Shown: one piece after another, positions 37,739 through 49,473 of the stretch | How positions within the stretch are numbered: the first letter of the stretch is position 1 | Layout of the letters: each line of letters starts with the position of its first letter | Assembly (NCBI GenBank): GCA_001972305.1 | Contig: BDDD01000020.1 | Coordinates: forward strand, 391,981 to 455,980 | DNA: 64,000 nucleotides | Source: Cephalotus follicularis | Lineage: Eukaryota > Streptophyta > Magnoliopsida > Oxalidales > Cephalotaceae | Direction: 5' to 3' | Position numbers and translations under genes: made by a program | The notes under the pieces: generated by a model | The model's database searches: none | What the model was told of the DNA's origin: nothing | The model's input: the letters and a program-made list of their open reading frames with translations, nothing else

Positions 37739-39355
37739 TCAGATATAACCTCGTAGCATTGATACGTGGAAGACATCATGCACACTCGACAAGGTAGGAG
37801 GCAAGGCTAGCTGATATGCTACCTCCCCAACCCTCTCCAGAATCTCAAAAGGACCGATATAGCGTGGCGCTAGCTTGCCCTTCTTCCCGAATCTTTTTAC
37901 CCCCTTCCACGGAGATACCTTCAAAAACACATGATCTCCAACATTGAAGGCTAAAGGCCTTCTCTTTACACTGTCGGCATAGGTCTTCTACCGACTCTGT
38001 GCTGCAAGCAACTTTTCCCTGATGAACCTGACTTTCTCCGAAGTCTCCTCCACCAAATCTGACCCAAGCAGTGGTCGCTCACCAACTTCGTCCCAACAGA
38101 CGGGTGACCTACACTTCCTCCCATACAGTGCCTCGTATGGAGCCATACCAATATTCGTGTGATAGCTGTTATTATAAGAAAACTCTATCAGAGGGATATG
38201 GTCTTCCCAGGTTCCAACAAAGTCGATCACACAAGCTCGAAGCATATCCTCCAAGGTTTGGATGGTACGCTCCGACTGTCCGTCTGTCTGATGGTGGAAA
38301 GTAGTACTGAGATTCAATCTCATTCCGAAGGCTGTCTGGAATCTCTTCCAAAAGTTGGAAGTGAAGATCGAATCCCTATCACAAACGATGCTCACTAGAA
38401 CACCGTGCAATCTCACAATCTCCTTCACATATAATCATACCAACTTGCTCGTTGAATCAGTGACATGTGTAGGTAAGAAGTGTGCTGATTTGGTGAGTCT
38501 ATCAACAATAACCCACACCGCATTATGACGATGCCTAGTCAGTGGAAATCCATAAACAAAGTCCATCGTGATGTGTTCCCATTTCCACTCTGCCATTGGT
38601 AATGACTGCAACAGTTTTTCCGGTCTCTGGTGTTCGGCCTTGACCCTCTGGCAAGTCAAACACTTCGCGACATATTCTGCAATTTCGAGCTTCATGCCCG
38701 GCCACTGGTAAGTCTTCTTCATATCTTGATACATTTTAGTGCTACCAGGATGAATATTGTACACAGATTTATGAGCCCCGCAGAGTAACTCATCCTTCAG
38801 TCTTGGTTCGTTCAGAAGACACACGCGTCCCCGATATCTCAGAATACCATCAGCATGCACTCGAAAATCGGATTCCGAATCTAGGTTCTCCCGAATTCGT
38901 TGCAACTCCGGATAATGTGGTCGTGCATCCCCGATGTGATCAAGTAACACAGGCAGTACTCGCATGTCAGCTAGAAAGATCCCCGGTGACTTGTTGAATG
39001 GAGACCATTCTTGGAAGTCTTCTAACATCTTCCATTGCGACACCATCGTACTGGCAACCATAGCCTTGCGGCTCAAGGCATCAGTGACTACATTCTCTTT
39101 CCCGGGGTGGTATTGGATACTGTAGTCATAATCATTAAAGAACTCTACCCATCTGCATTGTCTTATGTTCAGTGTGTCATGATAAATCAGGTACCTCAAA
39201 CTCTTTTGATCGGTAAAGATCTCAAACTGAGCTCCATACAAGTAGTGTCTCCATTTCTGGAGAGCAAAGATAATAGCTGCCAGTTCAAGATCGTGAGTCG
39301 GGTAATTCTCTTCGTATGGCTTTAGCTTCCACGAAGCATAAGCGATTCACTCTAC
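37739..39355 (-). pseudogene. RNase H end, integrase and C-terminus of element C
   Basis: Pieces 38435-39241 (RNase H end, zinc site IHPGSTKMYQDMKK ... CLTCQRVKAEH, TMDFVYGFP), 37988-38428 (CDRDSIFTSNFW, GQSERTIQTLEDML, YEALYGRKC) and 37739-37930 ([31 protein letters not shown]). The core acidic residues are present. It is broken by a stop near 38430, by TAG in QSR-stop-KT (about 37988), by a frameshift near 39350 and by a break before the chromodomain-like tail (37510-37738). Confidence 0.9.
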
Positions 39356-41282
39356 CTCGTTACATCAACACGCAACCCAAGCCCTTACCCGATGCATCAC
39401 TATAGACTGCAAAGCCCTCATTACCCTCGGGTAATGCCAGGATAGGAGAAGAAACCAATCGATCCTTCAGTTCCCGGAAACTAGCTTCACAATCTTCACC
39501 CCAGACAAACAAGGTGGTCTTCTCGGTCAGTCTAGTCAAGGGCTCGGCTATCCTTGAAAAGTTCTGGATGAACCTCCTGTAATATCCCACGAAGCCGAGA
39601 AAACTGCGTACCTCCGTTACATTCTTCGGTTGTGGCCAATCTTGTACCAGCTCTGTCTTTGACGGATCCACCACCAAACCCTCTCCAGATACAATGTGAC
39701 CAAGAAAGATCACACGGTTAAGCCAAAATTCACACTTACTGAATTTGGCGTACAGCTGCTACTCTCGGAGAATCTGCAAAACCAACCTCAGATGGTAAGT
39801 ATGCTCCTCCTCACTCCTTGAGTATACTAGTACGTCATCAATAAACACGACGACAAACTGATCCAGGTACGGTCGAAACACATCGTTCATTAATGACATG
39901 AACGCAGCTGGTGCATTGGTACACCAAAAGGCATCACAAGGAAGTCGTAGTGACCGTATCTTGTCCGGAAAGCAGTCTTCTCAATATCTCCTTCCCTCAC
40001 CCTCAACTGGTGATAGCCTGACCTCAAATCATGCTTCGAGAATACTCTCGCCCCTTGCAACTGATCAAACAAATCCTCAATGTGGGGTAAAGGATACTTG
40101 TTCTTTATAGTTGCCTTGTTCAACATTCTGTAGTTGATGCAGAGCCTCATCGACCCATCCTTCTTCTTGATGAACAGTACAGGTGCAGCCCACGGAGAAA
40201 CACTGGGTCGAATAAAACCCTTATCGATCAGATCCTGTAACTGCAATTTCAGTTCCTTCAATTCTGTAGGAGCCATTCTATATGGTGCTTCAGAAATAGG
40301 AGCTGTACCTGGTATAAGATCGATAACAAACTCCATATTCCTCTTTGGTGGCAAAGATCCCAAGTCATCAGGAAATACATCTAAAAATTCACACACCACT
40401 GGGATCTCCTGCAGGCTCAAACCCTTCTCTTTCCTCCGGGCAATCACATAAGCAAGATATCCTTCGCATCCTTTCTTGAGGTACCTCGACGCACGGATAA
40501 AGGATATAACCGGTGTGGAAAACCCCTTGTCTTCTTTAAACTGGAAAATGGTACCATCGGGCAGACGAAAATCAACCGTCTTGCTGTAGCAGTCCATATA
40601 AGCATGATGTGCTGACAACCAATCCATCCCTAAAAGAACATCAAAGTCGCGGATGGGCAATACTATCAAATCCTCATACAAGGAAATGCCAGCCATAGAC
40701 ATCTCACAACCCCTATACACAGTATCGGTATACATGGAAACTCCAGCAGGTGTGCTCACATCCAAGGTATATGGCATACAGTCAGGCGTTACATCTAAAC
40801 ATGATGCAAAATGTGATGAAATAAAAGAATGTGATGCTCCAGGGTCCATCAACACTCTAGCAGCAAAACCATAAATATACAGTGTACCTCCAACGACCGA
40901 GGTAGACTCTGGAACCTCTGTCTGTGAAAGGGTAAAAACTCTACCTTTTGCAATGCCCTTGTCGGTGTCCCTTCGCTGTGAAGGCCCCGCTGCGGCCCCG
41001 CTGCTACTAGCTGGTGCAGTAGGTGCAGTATCATGACTCTTTGGGCAATCTCTCACGGAATGGCCAGATGCCCCACACCTTAAACACAGTCCGTTCATCC
41101 TCCAGCAATCCTTCTGTAAGTGGCCTTTACGACCACAGTGATAACAAGCTCCAGTTCTCGTATTACTCTCCAGACTAGGAGTACCCTGTGTGGCAGTCTG
41201 TCCAGATATGTTCTTCGATGATTTCGTCGGAGAACCACTGCTTTGCAATTTCGAAGAAGCTGGTCTTGTTGGGTTCTGTTTA
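39356..41282 (-). pseudogene. Zinc knuckles, protease and RT of element C
   Basis: One long frame 39890-41248: two zinc knuckles [14 protein letters not shown] and [14 protein letters not shown], protease [11 protein letters not shown] (Ser of the D-S-G catalytic triplet is Pro), [24 protein letters not shown] and [13 protein letters not shown] one-base frameshift near 39920 precedes the catalytic FVDD region. RT thumb and the start of RNase H follow at 39360-39713 ([14 protein letters not shown]). A TAG interrupts LRE-stop-QLYAK near 39762. Confidence 0.92.
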
Positions 41283-42089
41283 TTCTATTGTGCTCGGGCC
41301 CTCTCTGCTCGGCCCTCACTGGAAATGCTTTCCAACAACCTCGCTTTTTGAGCGACCTCCGAAAAAGTACCCAGCTCCATAGCCCAAATCCTATACCGAA
41401 GATCCTGTTGTAACCCCTTCAGAAATCTCCATATCTTTTTCACTTCATCGGCTACAAGATAAGGTGAATGTCTAGCTAGCTCCATAAACCTTGCCTGGTA
41501 TTCGGCCGCAGTCATCTCCCCTTGACGCAACTCAAGAAGCTCTATCTCCCTCCGTTCTTGCTCTATCCGGGGTACATAGGAATCGAGGAACTCTGTCTGG
41601 AATCTCTCCCATGTAGCATCGAGTCCAGCTGACTCCCATCTTGCTTTGACCATCTCCCACTAGTGAGTGGCCTCTCCCCATAGGCGGTATACGGCAAACT
41701 TCAGGTTTTGAGTTTCCGTACAGTCCATCACTTCAAAGATCTTCTCTAAGTCTTGAAGCCATCTTTCAGTAATCGTAGCATCAACTTCACCCTGGAAGCT
41801 GGGTGGATTCTGTCTCATAAACCTTTCGATGTCCCTCCCAAACTGACTACTATCCTCTCCCGGGCAGTGATCGGGAGCTCTATGTTGCGACCGAGCTTGC
41901 GCTTAGTACTGGTGCATCTCCTCCGCATTAGCCATATTAAAGGCCATCTATTGCTGGAAGTAATCCGCAATCCGGGTCATCGGGTCCCTATCATCTTGGG
42001 GAACATTCACTCATTGCGGCAAATTCGCTTCCTCAGGGGCATTAGCTCCAACAGCTCTGGCCCTACCACGTGTTCTCCTTCGGTCCATT
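41283..42089 (-). pseudogene. Gag of element C
   Basis: Starts MDRRRTRGRARA near 42089, as in element A. The gag domain is visible (RWLQDLEKIFEVMDC near 41760; 41285-41653 with FQTEFLDSYVP). Stops at about 42018, 41953, 41908, 41661 and 41283, several of them at codons that are CAG or TGG in the relatives. Confidence 0.87.
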
Positions 42090-42183
42090 TGTTCCTATAA
42101 GAAGGACGACGGTTAGTCACGACTTTAGGAAATAATTTATTGATTGCCAAGGAAAGTGTCCTACCTAAGCATATATGGAATAT

Positions 42184-42195
42184 GCTCTGATACCA
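42184..42195 (-). promoter_or_regulatory. tRNA-Met primer-binding site of element C
   Basis: The minus strand reads TGGTATCAGAGC three bases inside the 5' LTR. Confidence 0.92.
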
Positions 42196-42198
42196 CGT

Positions 42199-44114
42199 TG
42201 TCACACCCCGTTTTTCACAAGAGGTCAACATTAAAACGGCAAGGCAATCAACACAATATAATATCCAGCTTCTCCAAATTTACCAATAAATAAATTTCTC
42301 GTTAGCGGAAGCATTCATGTAAAAGCTGAATTTAAATATGCACCACGCATCCCATACTGCGTGATGCCCAACAAGTTTATACAAAACCCAACATCATAGT
42401 CGATCGCCCAAAACGGAGCGTGATAAAACGTTACAGGATAACAAATAACCCATGTTACAATATCCAATTTACATAGTCATTATTCATTCAGTACATAAAA
42501 CAAGAGAAATAGCTTAGTCTTCTCCTTAAGTCTCCTTGTGTGCTCCATATCAAAACCCACTCCATCAATCTGTTACAGTAAGGGGTTAGCCTTTGTCCTC
42601 ACTCGGCTATGTAGAAAAGTTTATGTATACAGTTCAAGGTCAAAGGTAATGCGTATCATGAATGAATGCATAATGATGCAGTATGACATGTAATTTTCAC
42701 AGTGAATATATCTCCGTATGTATATATAAAAATATATGCATGATCACAGTACATGTATAACCGCATAAGTTACATCAACACAAGCAGTAGTATGTCACAA
42801 AAAGGACCCAGACAAGCAAGTCGTCATAACCGTCGCCACCTCCTGGCCCCAACGTCATGCACTCTTACTCCATCCCCGTTTGCGAAGGGTTTGGAGCAAG
42901 TCCTCCATATGTTGCTTAGCACGGCGGCCAAACCAACAGCAAGTTACTAGCACAACGGTTGAGTAATCAATATGCACAAGCATTGCACAGTACTAGTCCA
43001 GCAATAAATTATAATTACTTGATCAAATATATATGTTTAAAATATATTACTCCATTCACAAGTTGTGATAAGTTATAAAACTTAAAACAATACATTTGAT
43101 TGTGTAACCAATCCTTTAAAACATTTCTCCGTCTTTGGGAATACTTCCCGCATGAAAACCAACCAAAACTCCATCCAAAACTCAGTGTGCATGTCAGGTT
43201 ATTTGTTCACATTAACCACAACATTAATACAGAAGTCCACAGCCAATCAACTGCACCATTCATTTATGATATCATTACTCTTAAACTCAAAATGCATGCA
43301 TAGAATTCTCTACTATTTCCCCTACCTTTGATTTCAAGTTAGAAATCGGAAGTCCTACCTCTTTGTGTCTCCTTCCCAGTGTCTTTGAGCCTCCCAGTAG
43401 CCCCAACTCCAATTCCAGTAGCTCCAAGAACAGTCCACTATTTCCAATCCGAGCTCCAAGCTTACCAATGGAGAATCCTCTCAATTTATCACTATTTACT
43501 CTCTCAATTTCTCTGGTTCTTTGGTGTTTCAGTGTCTAGACGAGCGGAGTGATGAGAGGCATTTTATACAGAGACTTTTCTCTTCCCTTCTCCCCTAGCT
43601 CCCTCACATGGCACTAAATGCCACCCTCCCTTCTAACACTTGCATGCACACACATATGTCATTGCACCCCTTCCCCTCAGTTCCTGCAGGTTCTAGCAGT
43701 CATGTCCATGGCATACACGTTTCATCTATCATCAGATGGTGCCTGCAAGATGCTTTTATCAGTGGCTGCATGTGATGTCATCACATGCAAATAAAACAGA
43801 GCACGATCCAGTCGGCTGCCTTTCCCTAGCAGTCAGTTGTTCGCTTGGCAGTATGTTGCCAAATGTCATGACAGTTGGCCAGTCAGCTGTTTCCTCACGC
43901 CAGTCGACTGCCATACACCTCAGCCCAACAGTCGGCTGGTATATCACACCAGTCGGCTATCCAAGCCAGAATCCCCACAATTATACTTAGAATTACACTT
44001 CTAAATGCTCTAAGTTAACTTAAATTCAAGATAACAACCAGGAAATTCACCTTTTATTAATTCAAGGTAAAAATAACATTGAGGATTACAAGAATCGAAT
44101 TCCCGGGCGTTACA
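42199..44114 (-). repeat. 5' LTR of element C
   Basis: TGTCACACCCCG to GGGCGTTACA, 1916 bp, the same length as the 3' LTR. The CAGTCGACTG-type cluster is at 43810-43965. Confidence 0.94.
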
Positions 44115-44115
44115 A

Positions 44116-45005
44116 TGTAATAGCCCTAAATATTATAAAGAATTATTATTGGGCATTGTAATTATTTTTTTGCCCTTTTTGGGCTGGCCCCGAATTTTAT
44201 GATGTATTTATTTGGGTTAATGGAATATAATTTGTGAACTTTGCCTAAAGAGAATATGTTTTTCTCCTTCGGATGGATTTAATGTAGTAATAGGATTTTG
44301 GCCTTGTAAGTGGAAAGTGTAATTTGGCCTAAGTGAGGAGGTAGGCCCAATTGGAGTAGGTTGGCGTAGGGCATGGGGAAGGCCCTGAACCGTTGAGAAT
44401 TGTCTCAACAATTCTAGATCCTTCCTCTCACGTGTATAGAAGGTGGGTGGTTGCCTGCAGACATACTTTTGGCCACTTTATTGCATAGTTCCTCTAGAAA
44501 AATCGGGAGAATGAGAGAGTGGGAGTTGAGGACAAGAGGGGCACTGTCCATGGGAGCCCCATGTCCCCTACACTCTGATGGTATAAATACCATTCCCTGG
44601 AGCAAGGCTTTGTGCAAGCAAGAAGGAATTGGCAAAGTAAAGGTAGCAGGCCCAGCTTCGAAGGAAATCCAGAAATCAAGAGGAAGGAAGCAATATCCAT
44701 CTTCAACCTTTACCCAGGTAGGTTGCTCCATGTCCGAGTGCCTACCAGCATGTTTGTGTGTATATGCTTGTATGTCTGCTGTGTGAATTTTATTGCTTGT
44801 TGTTTATTTGTTGTGTGGTTGATTTTATACTGCAATTAGTATGCTATTAGTGCAAAAAAGAGTAGTATGTGCTATACAGTCCGCAGGCCTTACCATTGCG
44901 CCAACCCTAGCAGTGCACGCGACCCCAATGTAAAGTATGATGCAAGCCTGCACGCCAAGACATGTGTTCGTCCCTGGCCTTGGATCCCCAAATGCACAAA
45001 CTATG
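44116..45005 (+). repeat. 3' LTR of element B, first segment
   Basis: TGTAATAGCCC, closely matching 19666-20555. It is cut at 45005 by copia element D; its next ~260 bp (counterpart 20556-20810) are lost. Confidence 0.9.
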
Positions 45006-46153
45006 TGTTGACATTTATGTCTCAATCCTATGTTTTGATGATAACATATTTGTATTTGACAAAGTTTCCTGATGTGCAAGAAAGCCATGAAGTGAGAAAA
45101 ATTGCAAGAATTCTGCAGAAAACAGCTCAGACCGTCGACGCCTAAGGTTAAAGCGTCAGTGCTTTAGGAGGCACTCGAGACAAGAGCCTAAGCGTCTACC
45201 GGTGAAGCGTTTGGAGAATTGAAAGAAACACTCAAACCGTCGACGCCCAGATTCAAGCATCTGCGCTTTGGGGTACTAAGCGTCAGCCGTTAGAGCAAAG
45301 CGCCTACCGTCTAAACCAGTGGACACAACTAGAATTAAAACTGGCCTAAGCGTCGACGCCCAAGACTAAGCGTCAGCGCTTTGAGGTGCCGGTCGACTCC
45401 AATGTTTTGAACGCCTATGCTTTGAGCTGAGAATTTGAATTTGAGATCCCTAACGGTCACAAGACCGTCGACGCTTTAAGCGTGACAGTCGACGCTTTGG
45501 TCGGCTGGAACAGTTTCTGACAGAGTTTAGTGGACATTCCATTATGGAATTAAGCCTAAACTAATCCCAACGGATCTATGAGGCAAGAAGCTATAAATAG
45601 ACGAAAGTTTTGGAGAATCAAGTAGAGAAAAACACAAGCAAAACACATATACAAACATCATTCAAAGCAAACATACAAAGAGCATGCAAATCAAAAGCTC
45701 AACCAAAAAGCTTTTATTTTTATTTTGAGCTATTTCTTGTTCTCACTGATTTGAGCAAATTTATCTTGTAAAATCCAACCTTGTGAGAGGTTTAGATCAA
45801 AACACTACTTGATTTACTTTGATTGTAATAGGGGAGTGAACCCTAGTGAAATTGGGGAGTGAACCCAAGAGAATTGTAAGTGATTGAGGTCAATCACAAA
45901 GGTGTACCGAATAGCACCCAGAATTGCATTCGGAGAACTAGGGGAAACTCAAGGAGATCCTTGGGAAAAGTGGACGTAGGCAAGAGTTACGCCGAACCAC
46001 TCTAAACTAGTGTTTGCAAATCTCTCTAACTCTATCTCTTTAGATTGTTGTCCAAATTGCTATTGCTTAATATTCTTGTTCATTGTTTTAAATTGTGAAA
46101 AGTTTAGATAATTTTTAGAAACTACAATTCACCCCCCTCTTGTAGTTTATTCA
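45006..46153 (+). repeat. 5' LTR of element D
   Basis: TGTTGACATTTATG to TTTATTCA, 1148 bp. A cluster of GCGTCGACGC and AAAGCGTCAGCGCTTT near-palindromes lies at 45130-45500, followed by a TATA box (TATAAATA, 45592-45599), which places transcription start near 45620. Confidence 0.9.
45592..45599 (+). promoter_or_regulatory. TATA box of element D 5' LTR
   Basis: TATAAATA, conserved in the 3' LTR (54036-54043) and as TATATATA in the D' copy (62675-62682). Confidence 0.7.
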
Positions 46154-46155
46154 AT

Positions 46156-46166
46156 TGGTATCAGAG
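46156..46166 (+). promoter_or_regulatory. tRNA-Met primer-binding site of element D
   Basis: TGGTATCAGAG, two bases after the LTR end. Confidence 0.9.
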
Positions 46167-46218
46167 AGGTAGGCTTATTATTCTTAATTGTTAGAGCCTT
46201 TAACGATCTTAGACGACA

Positions 46219-48135
46219 ATGAACTCAAACGTAGGAGAGAGCCAAAACATCTCAAAACTCCCTTATTTCGATGGCAACAACTATAGCCATTGGAAGGCTA
46301 AGATGACCATTTTTATTCAATCCCTTGACTACAACCTATGGGACCTTATAGTTGATGGTCCTAATCTCCCCACCATCGTACTTGAAAATGGGGATGTTGT
46401 TTCCAAACCTAGGAACCTCTATGATGATAATGATAGGAAACGTGTCCAAATAAATGCTAAGGCCAAGCATATCATTATTTGTGCTATAAATTCAAATGAT
46501 TTTAATAGAATTTTGTCTTGCATTTCCGCCAAGGAAACGTGGGATAGACTTGAGGTCACCTATGAAGGGACCAATCAAGTTAAGGAGGCCAAAATCAGCA
46601 TGCTTGTACATGATTATGAAATGTTCACCATGAATGAGAACAAAGATATCAAATCCATGTTCTCTAGATTTACGAACATTATAAATGCATTACAAGCTTT
46701 AGATAAGACTTATTCTAACAGTGAAATGGTGAGAAAAATTCTTAGGTGCTTACCAAGGACTTGGATGCCAAAGGTCACAGCAATTGAGGAAGCAAAGAAC
46801 CTCAACGTCCTCCCACTTGAAGATCTTCTTGGGTGATTAATGACTCGTGAATTGTCAATGCAAAAGAAGGATGACGATGAAGAAAAGTAGAAGAAGAAGA
46901 AGAAGATCGTTGCCTTAAAATCATCACAAACCAAAGATTCTGAGGATGATGATGATGATGATGATGAACTAGCATTCATCACCCGGAGATTCAAGAAGTT
47001 TCTTGCCAACAAAAATAAATTTGGTGGAAGGCCAAACAAGAAATTCCACAAAAAAGGAGAGTCAAGCAAGTTTGAGGAAATCATATGCTTCGAGTGCAAC
47101 AAACCGAGGCATTACAGAAGTGATTGCCCTCACCTAAAGAAGAAGGACCTAGTGAAGAAGAAGAAGAAGCCCATGATCGTAACATGGGATGATAGTGATG
47201 AGTCCAGCTCGGATGAGGACTCAAATGAAGATATGGCTCAAATATCCTTGATGGCTTTAGAGGAAGAAGAAGAAGAAGAAGAAGAAGAAAGGGATGAGGT
47301 AACATATGACAAACTTGTTCTATTAGTAGAAAAGTATAGCTCAATAATTACTTCATTAAAGAAAAAGGTTAAGTCTTTGGCAAATGAAAATGATGAACTA
47401 AAATTGGCCAAGGAAGAAACCTCAAATGAAATTGAGGTAGACCTCCTGGAAAATGAAACAGCATACCTTGTAAAAGAGAACAAAAATCTCAAGGAGGAGA
47501 TAGAAGCTTTAAAGAAAACCTTCTCAAAGTTTTCTAATAGTAGTGAGAAGCTTGAAAAACTCCTTGGGATGCAAAGATGTGTTTTCGATAAAGCCGGCCT
47601 AGGATATGAGGAAATGAACAATGTTAAGCTTTATCAAACATTCTTTGATAGGAAGGAGAAAATTGAAAAGGAAAAGGTTGAAAAGGCTAAGACTAAAAAG
47701 AAAACCATGTGTGATTATTGTGGTAAAATTGGACACACATCCTTTACTTGCTTCCATAAAAAGAATGCCATGTTTAGGAAAAATTTGATTAGATCATGTA
47801 ATTTTTGTGGCAAACATGGACACACACACTCACAATGTTATCATAGGAAAAATGCCATGAGTAAGAAAAAAGTCTTGTGTACACATTGTGGCAAGTATGG
47901 TCATACATATTCATCTTGTTTTCATAGAAGAAATAATGTGTATAAAAGAATTGTAGTTGCGTCTTGCAATATTTGTGGTAATAATGGACACACTTCTACA
48001 TCATGCTTTTATAAACAAAATGCATTGAATGACTTGAATTTCTCTAGGGTAAAAAGAAGTTGGGTTCCCAAAGGAACCATATTGACTAACCCTAGAGGAC
48101 CCAAGATTTGTTGCGTACCTCAAACAAAAATTTGA
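46219..48135 (+). pseudogene. Gag of element D with five zinc knuckles
   Basis: ATG at 46219. One reading frame runs to 48135, broken by TGA (46834-46836) and TAG (46888-46890). The N-terminal half is a copia gag domain (LPYFDGNNYSHWKAKM, AKETWDRLEVTYEG). Then come acidic D/E runs (46936-46965, 47260-47295) and a Lys/Glu coiled-coil-like stretch. Zinc knuckles: CFECNKPRHYRSDC (47092), then four close copies at 47707-48010 (CDYCGKIGHTSFTC, CNFCGKHGHTHSQC, CTHCGKYGHTYSSC, CNICGNNGHTSTSC). The frame ends at TGA 48133-48135, then TAG 48148-48150, in the same frame as pol. Confidence 0.92.
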
Positions 48136-48150
48136 AATTTGTGTTTGTAG

Positions 48151-49473
48151 GTGTGCTTGAAGGCATCATCCAAGAAGACACAATGGTACTTGGATAGTGG
48201 ATGCTCCAAGCATATGACGAGCGACAAGAGTCTATTCGTCAAATATGAATCAAAGGAAGGAGGAGAAGTAACATTTGGAGACAATGCAAAACGAAAAATC
48301 AAAGGTGTTGGCTCCATAGGTAATCTTAAAACTTCATTTCATAATGTGTTGTTTGTTGATGGACTCAAGCACAATCTCTTGAGCATAAGCCAATTATGTG
48401 ACAAGGATTGTAGAGTCGTACTTGAAGAGGACTTATGCAAAGTCATAGATACAAATAATGGTCAAGTAAAGTTTATTGGACATAGACATGGAAATGTATA
48501 TGTAGTAGACATAGATGACTTAGTTAATATTATATGCTTAGTTTCAATGAATGATGATAGTTGGATATGGCATAAAAGATTAGGTCATGTAGGTATGACA
48601 ACCATTTCAAAGCTTTTGAAAAATGAGCTAGTTAAAGGACTACCTAAGATTATCTTTGAAAAGGATAGAGTTTGTGATGCATGCCAGTATGGAAAACAAA
48701 CTAGAGCCTCATTTCAAAGCAAGAACATTGTATTTACAACTAGGCCTTTGCAACTTTTACATCTAGACTTATTTGGACCAATAGATGTTAGAAGCCTAGG
48801 AGGAAAATCATATGCCATGGTCATAGTAGATGATTATTCAAGATATACATGGACTATTTTCCTAGCCCACAAAAGTGAATCTTTTAAATAATTTTCAATT
48901 TTTTGCAAAACCGTTCAAAATGAAAAAGACACTTCAATTTCTAAAATTAGAAGTGATCATGGAAAAGAATTTGAAAATCATTTGTTTGAAAACTTTTGTA
49001 ATGAAAATGGTTTTATACATGAGTTCTCCACTCCTAGAACACCTCAACAAAATGGGGTTGTTGAAAGGAAGAATAGAACTCTACAAGAAATGTGTAGAAC
49101 ACTTTTAAATGAAAATAGTTTACCAAAATATTTTTGGGCGGAAGCTATAAATACTTCATGTTATATCCTAAATCGTATATCAATGAGGGCAATTCTCAAA
49201 AAGACTCCATATGAGTTATGGAGGGGGAGAAAGCCTAACATTAGCTATTTTCATACCTTCGGATGCAAGTGCTTTATCCATAATAATGGAAAAGAGCATC
49301 TTGGTAAATTTGACTCCAAAGTCGACGAAGGCATATTTCTTGGATATTCTTCTCATAGTAGGGCTTATAGGCGCTTTAATAAAAGAACCTTACTTGTTGA
49401 AGAATCCATGCATGTTGTTTTTGATGAATCTACCCTAAACTTCCAAAAGAAGTTATTGTTGATGATTGTGTAG
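48151..49473 (+). pseudogene. Protease and integrase of element D
   Basis: Same frame as gag. Protease WYLDSGCSKHMT (DSG triplet intact), pre-integrase zinc site WHKRLGHVGM ... CDACQYGKQ, integrase core HLDLFGPIDV and TPQQNGVVERKNRTLQEM (acidic residues present), then the GCKCFIHNNGK block. Stop TAA at 48889-48891 within the core, and a frameshift near 49460 after which the frame changes. Copia order (integrase before RT). Confidence 0.92.

Larger units (their letters stand above)
35567..44114 (-). mobile_element. Gypsy element C (chromovirus), minus strand, TSD ATGTA
   Basis: Two LTRs of 1916 bp each (35567-37482 and 42199-44114), PBS, gag and pol in order. Perfect duplication ATGTA at 35562-35566 and 44115-44119. 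The insertion site is the junction of polypurine tract and 3' LTR of element B. The LTRs differ at scattered positions, so the insertion is not very recent. Confidence 0.96.

Noticed and set aside
45130-45500. Possible CRISPR-like array of GCGTCGACGC repeats
   Set aside because: Units are degenerate, unevenly spaced and shared by retrotransposon LTRs of a plant.
46710-47344. Minus-strand open frames with long Ser or Leu runs
   Set aside because: They are the antisense of GAA/GAT-rich codons in the copia Gag acidic stretches.
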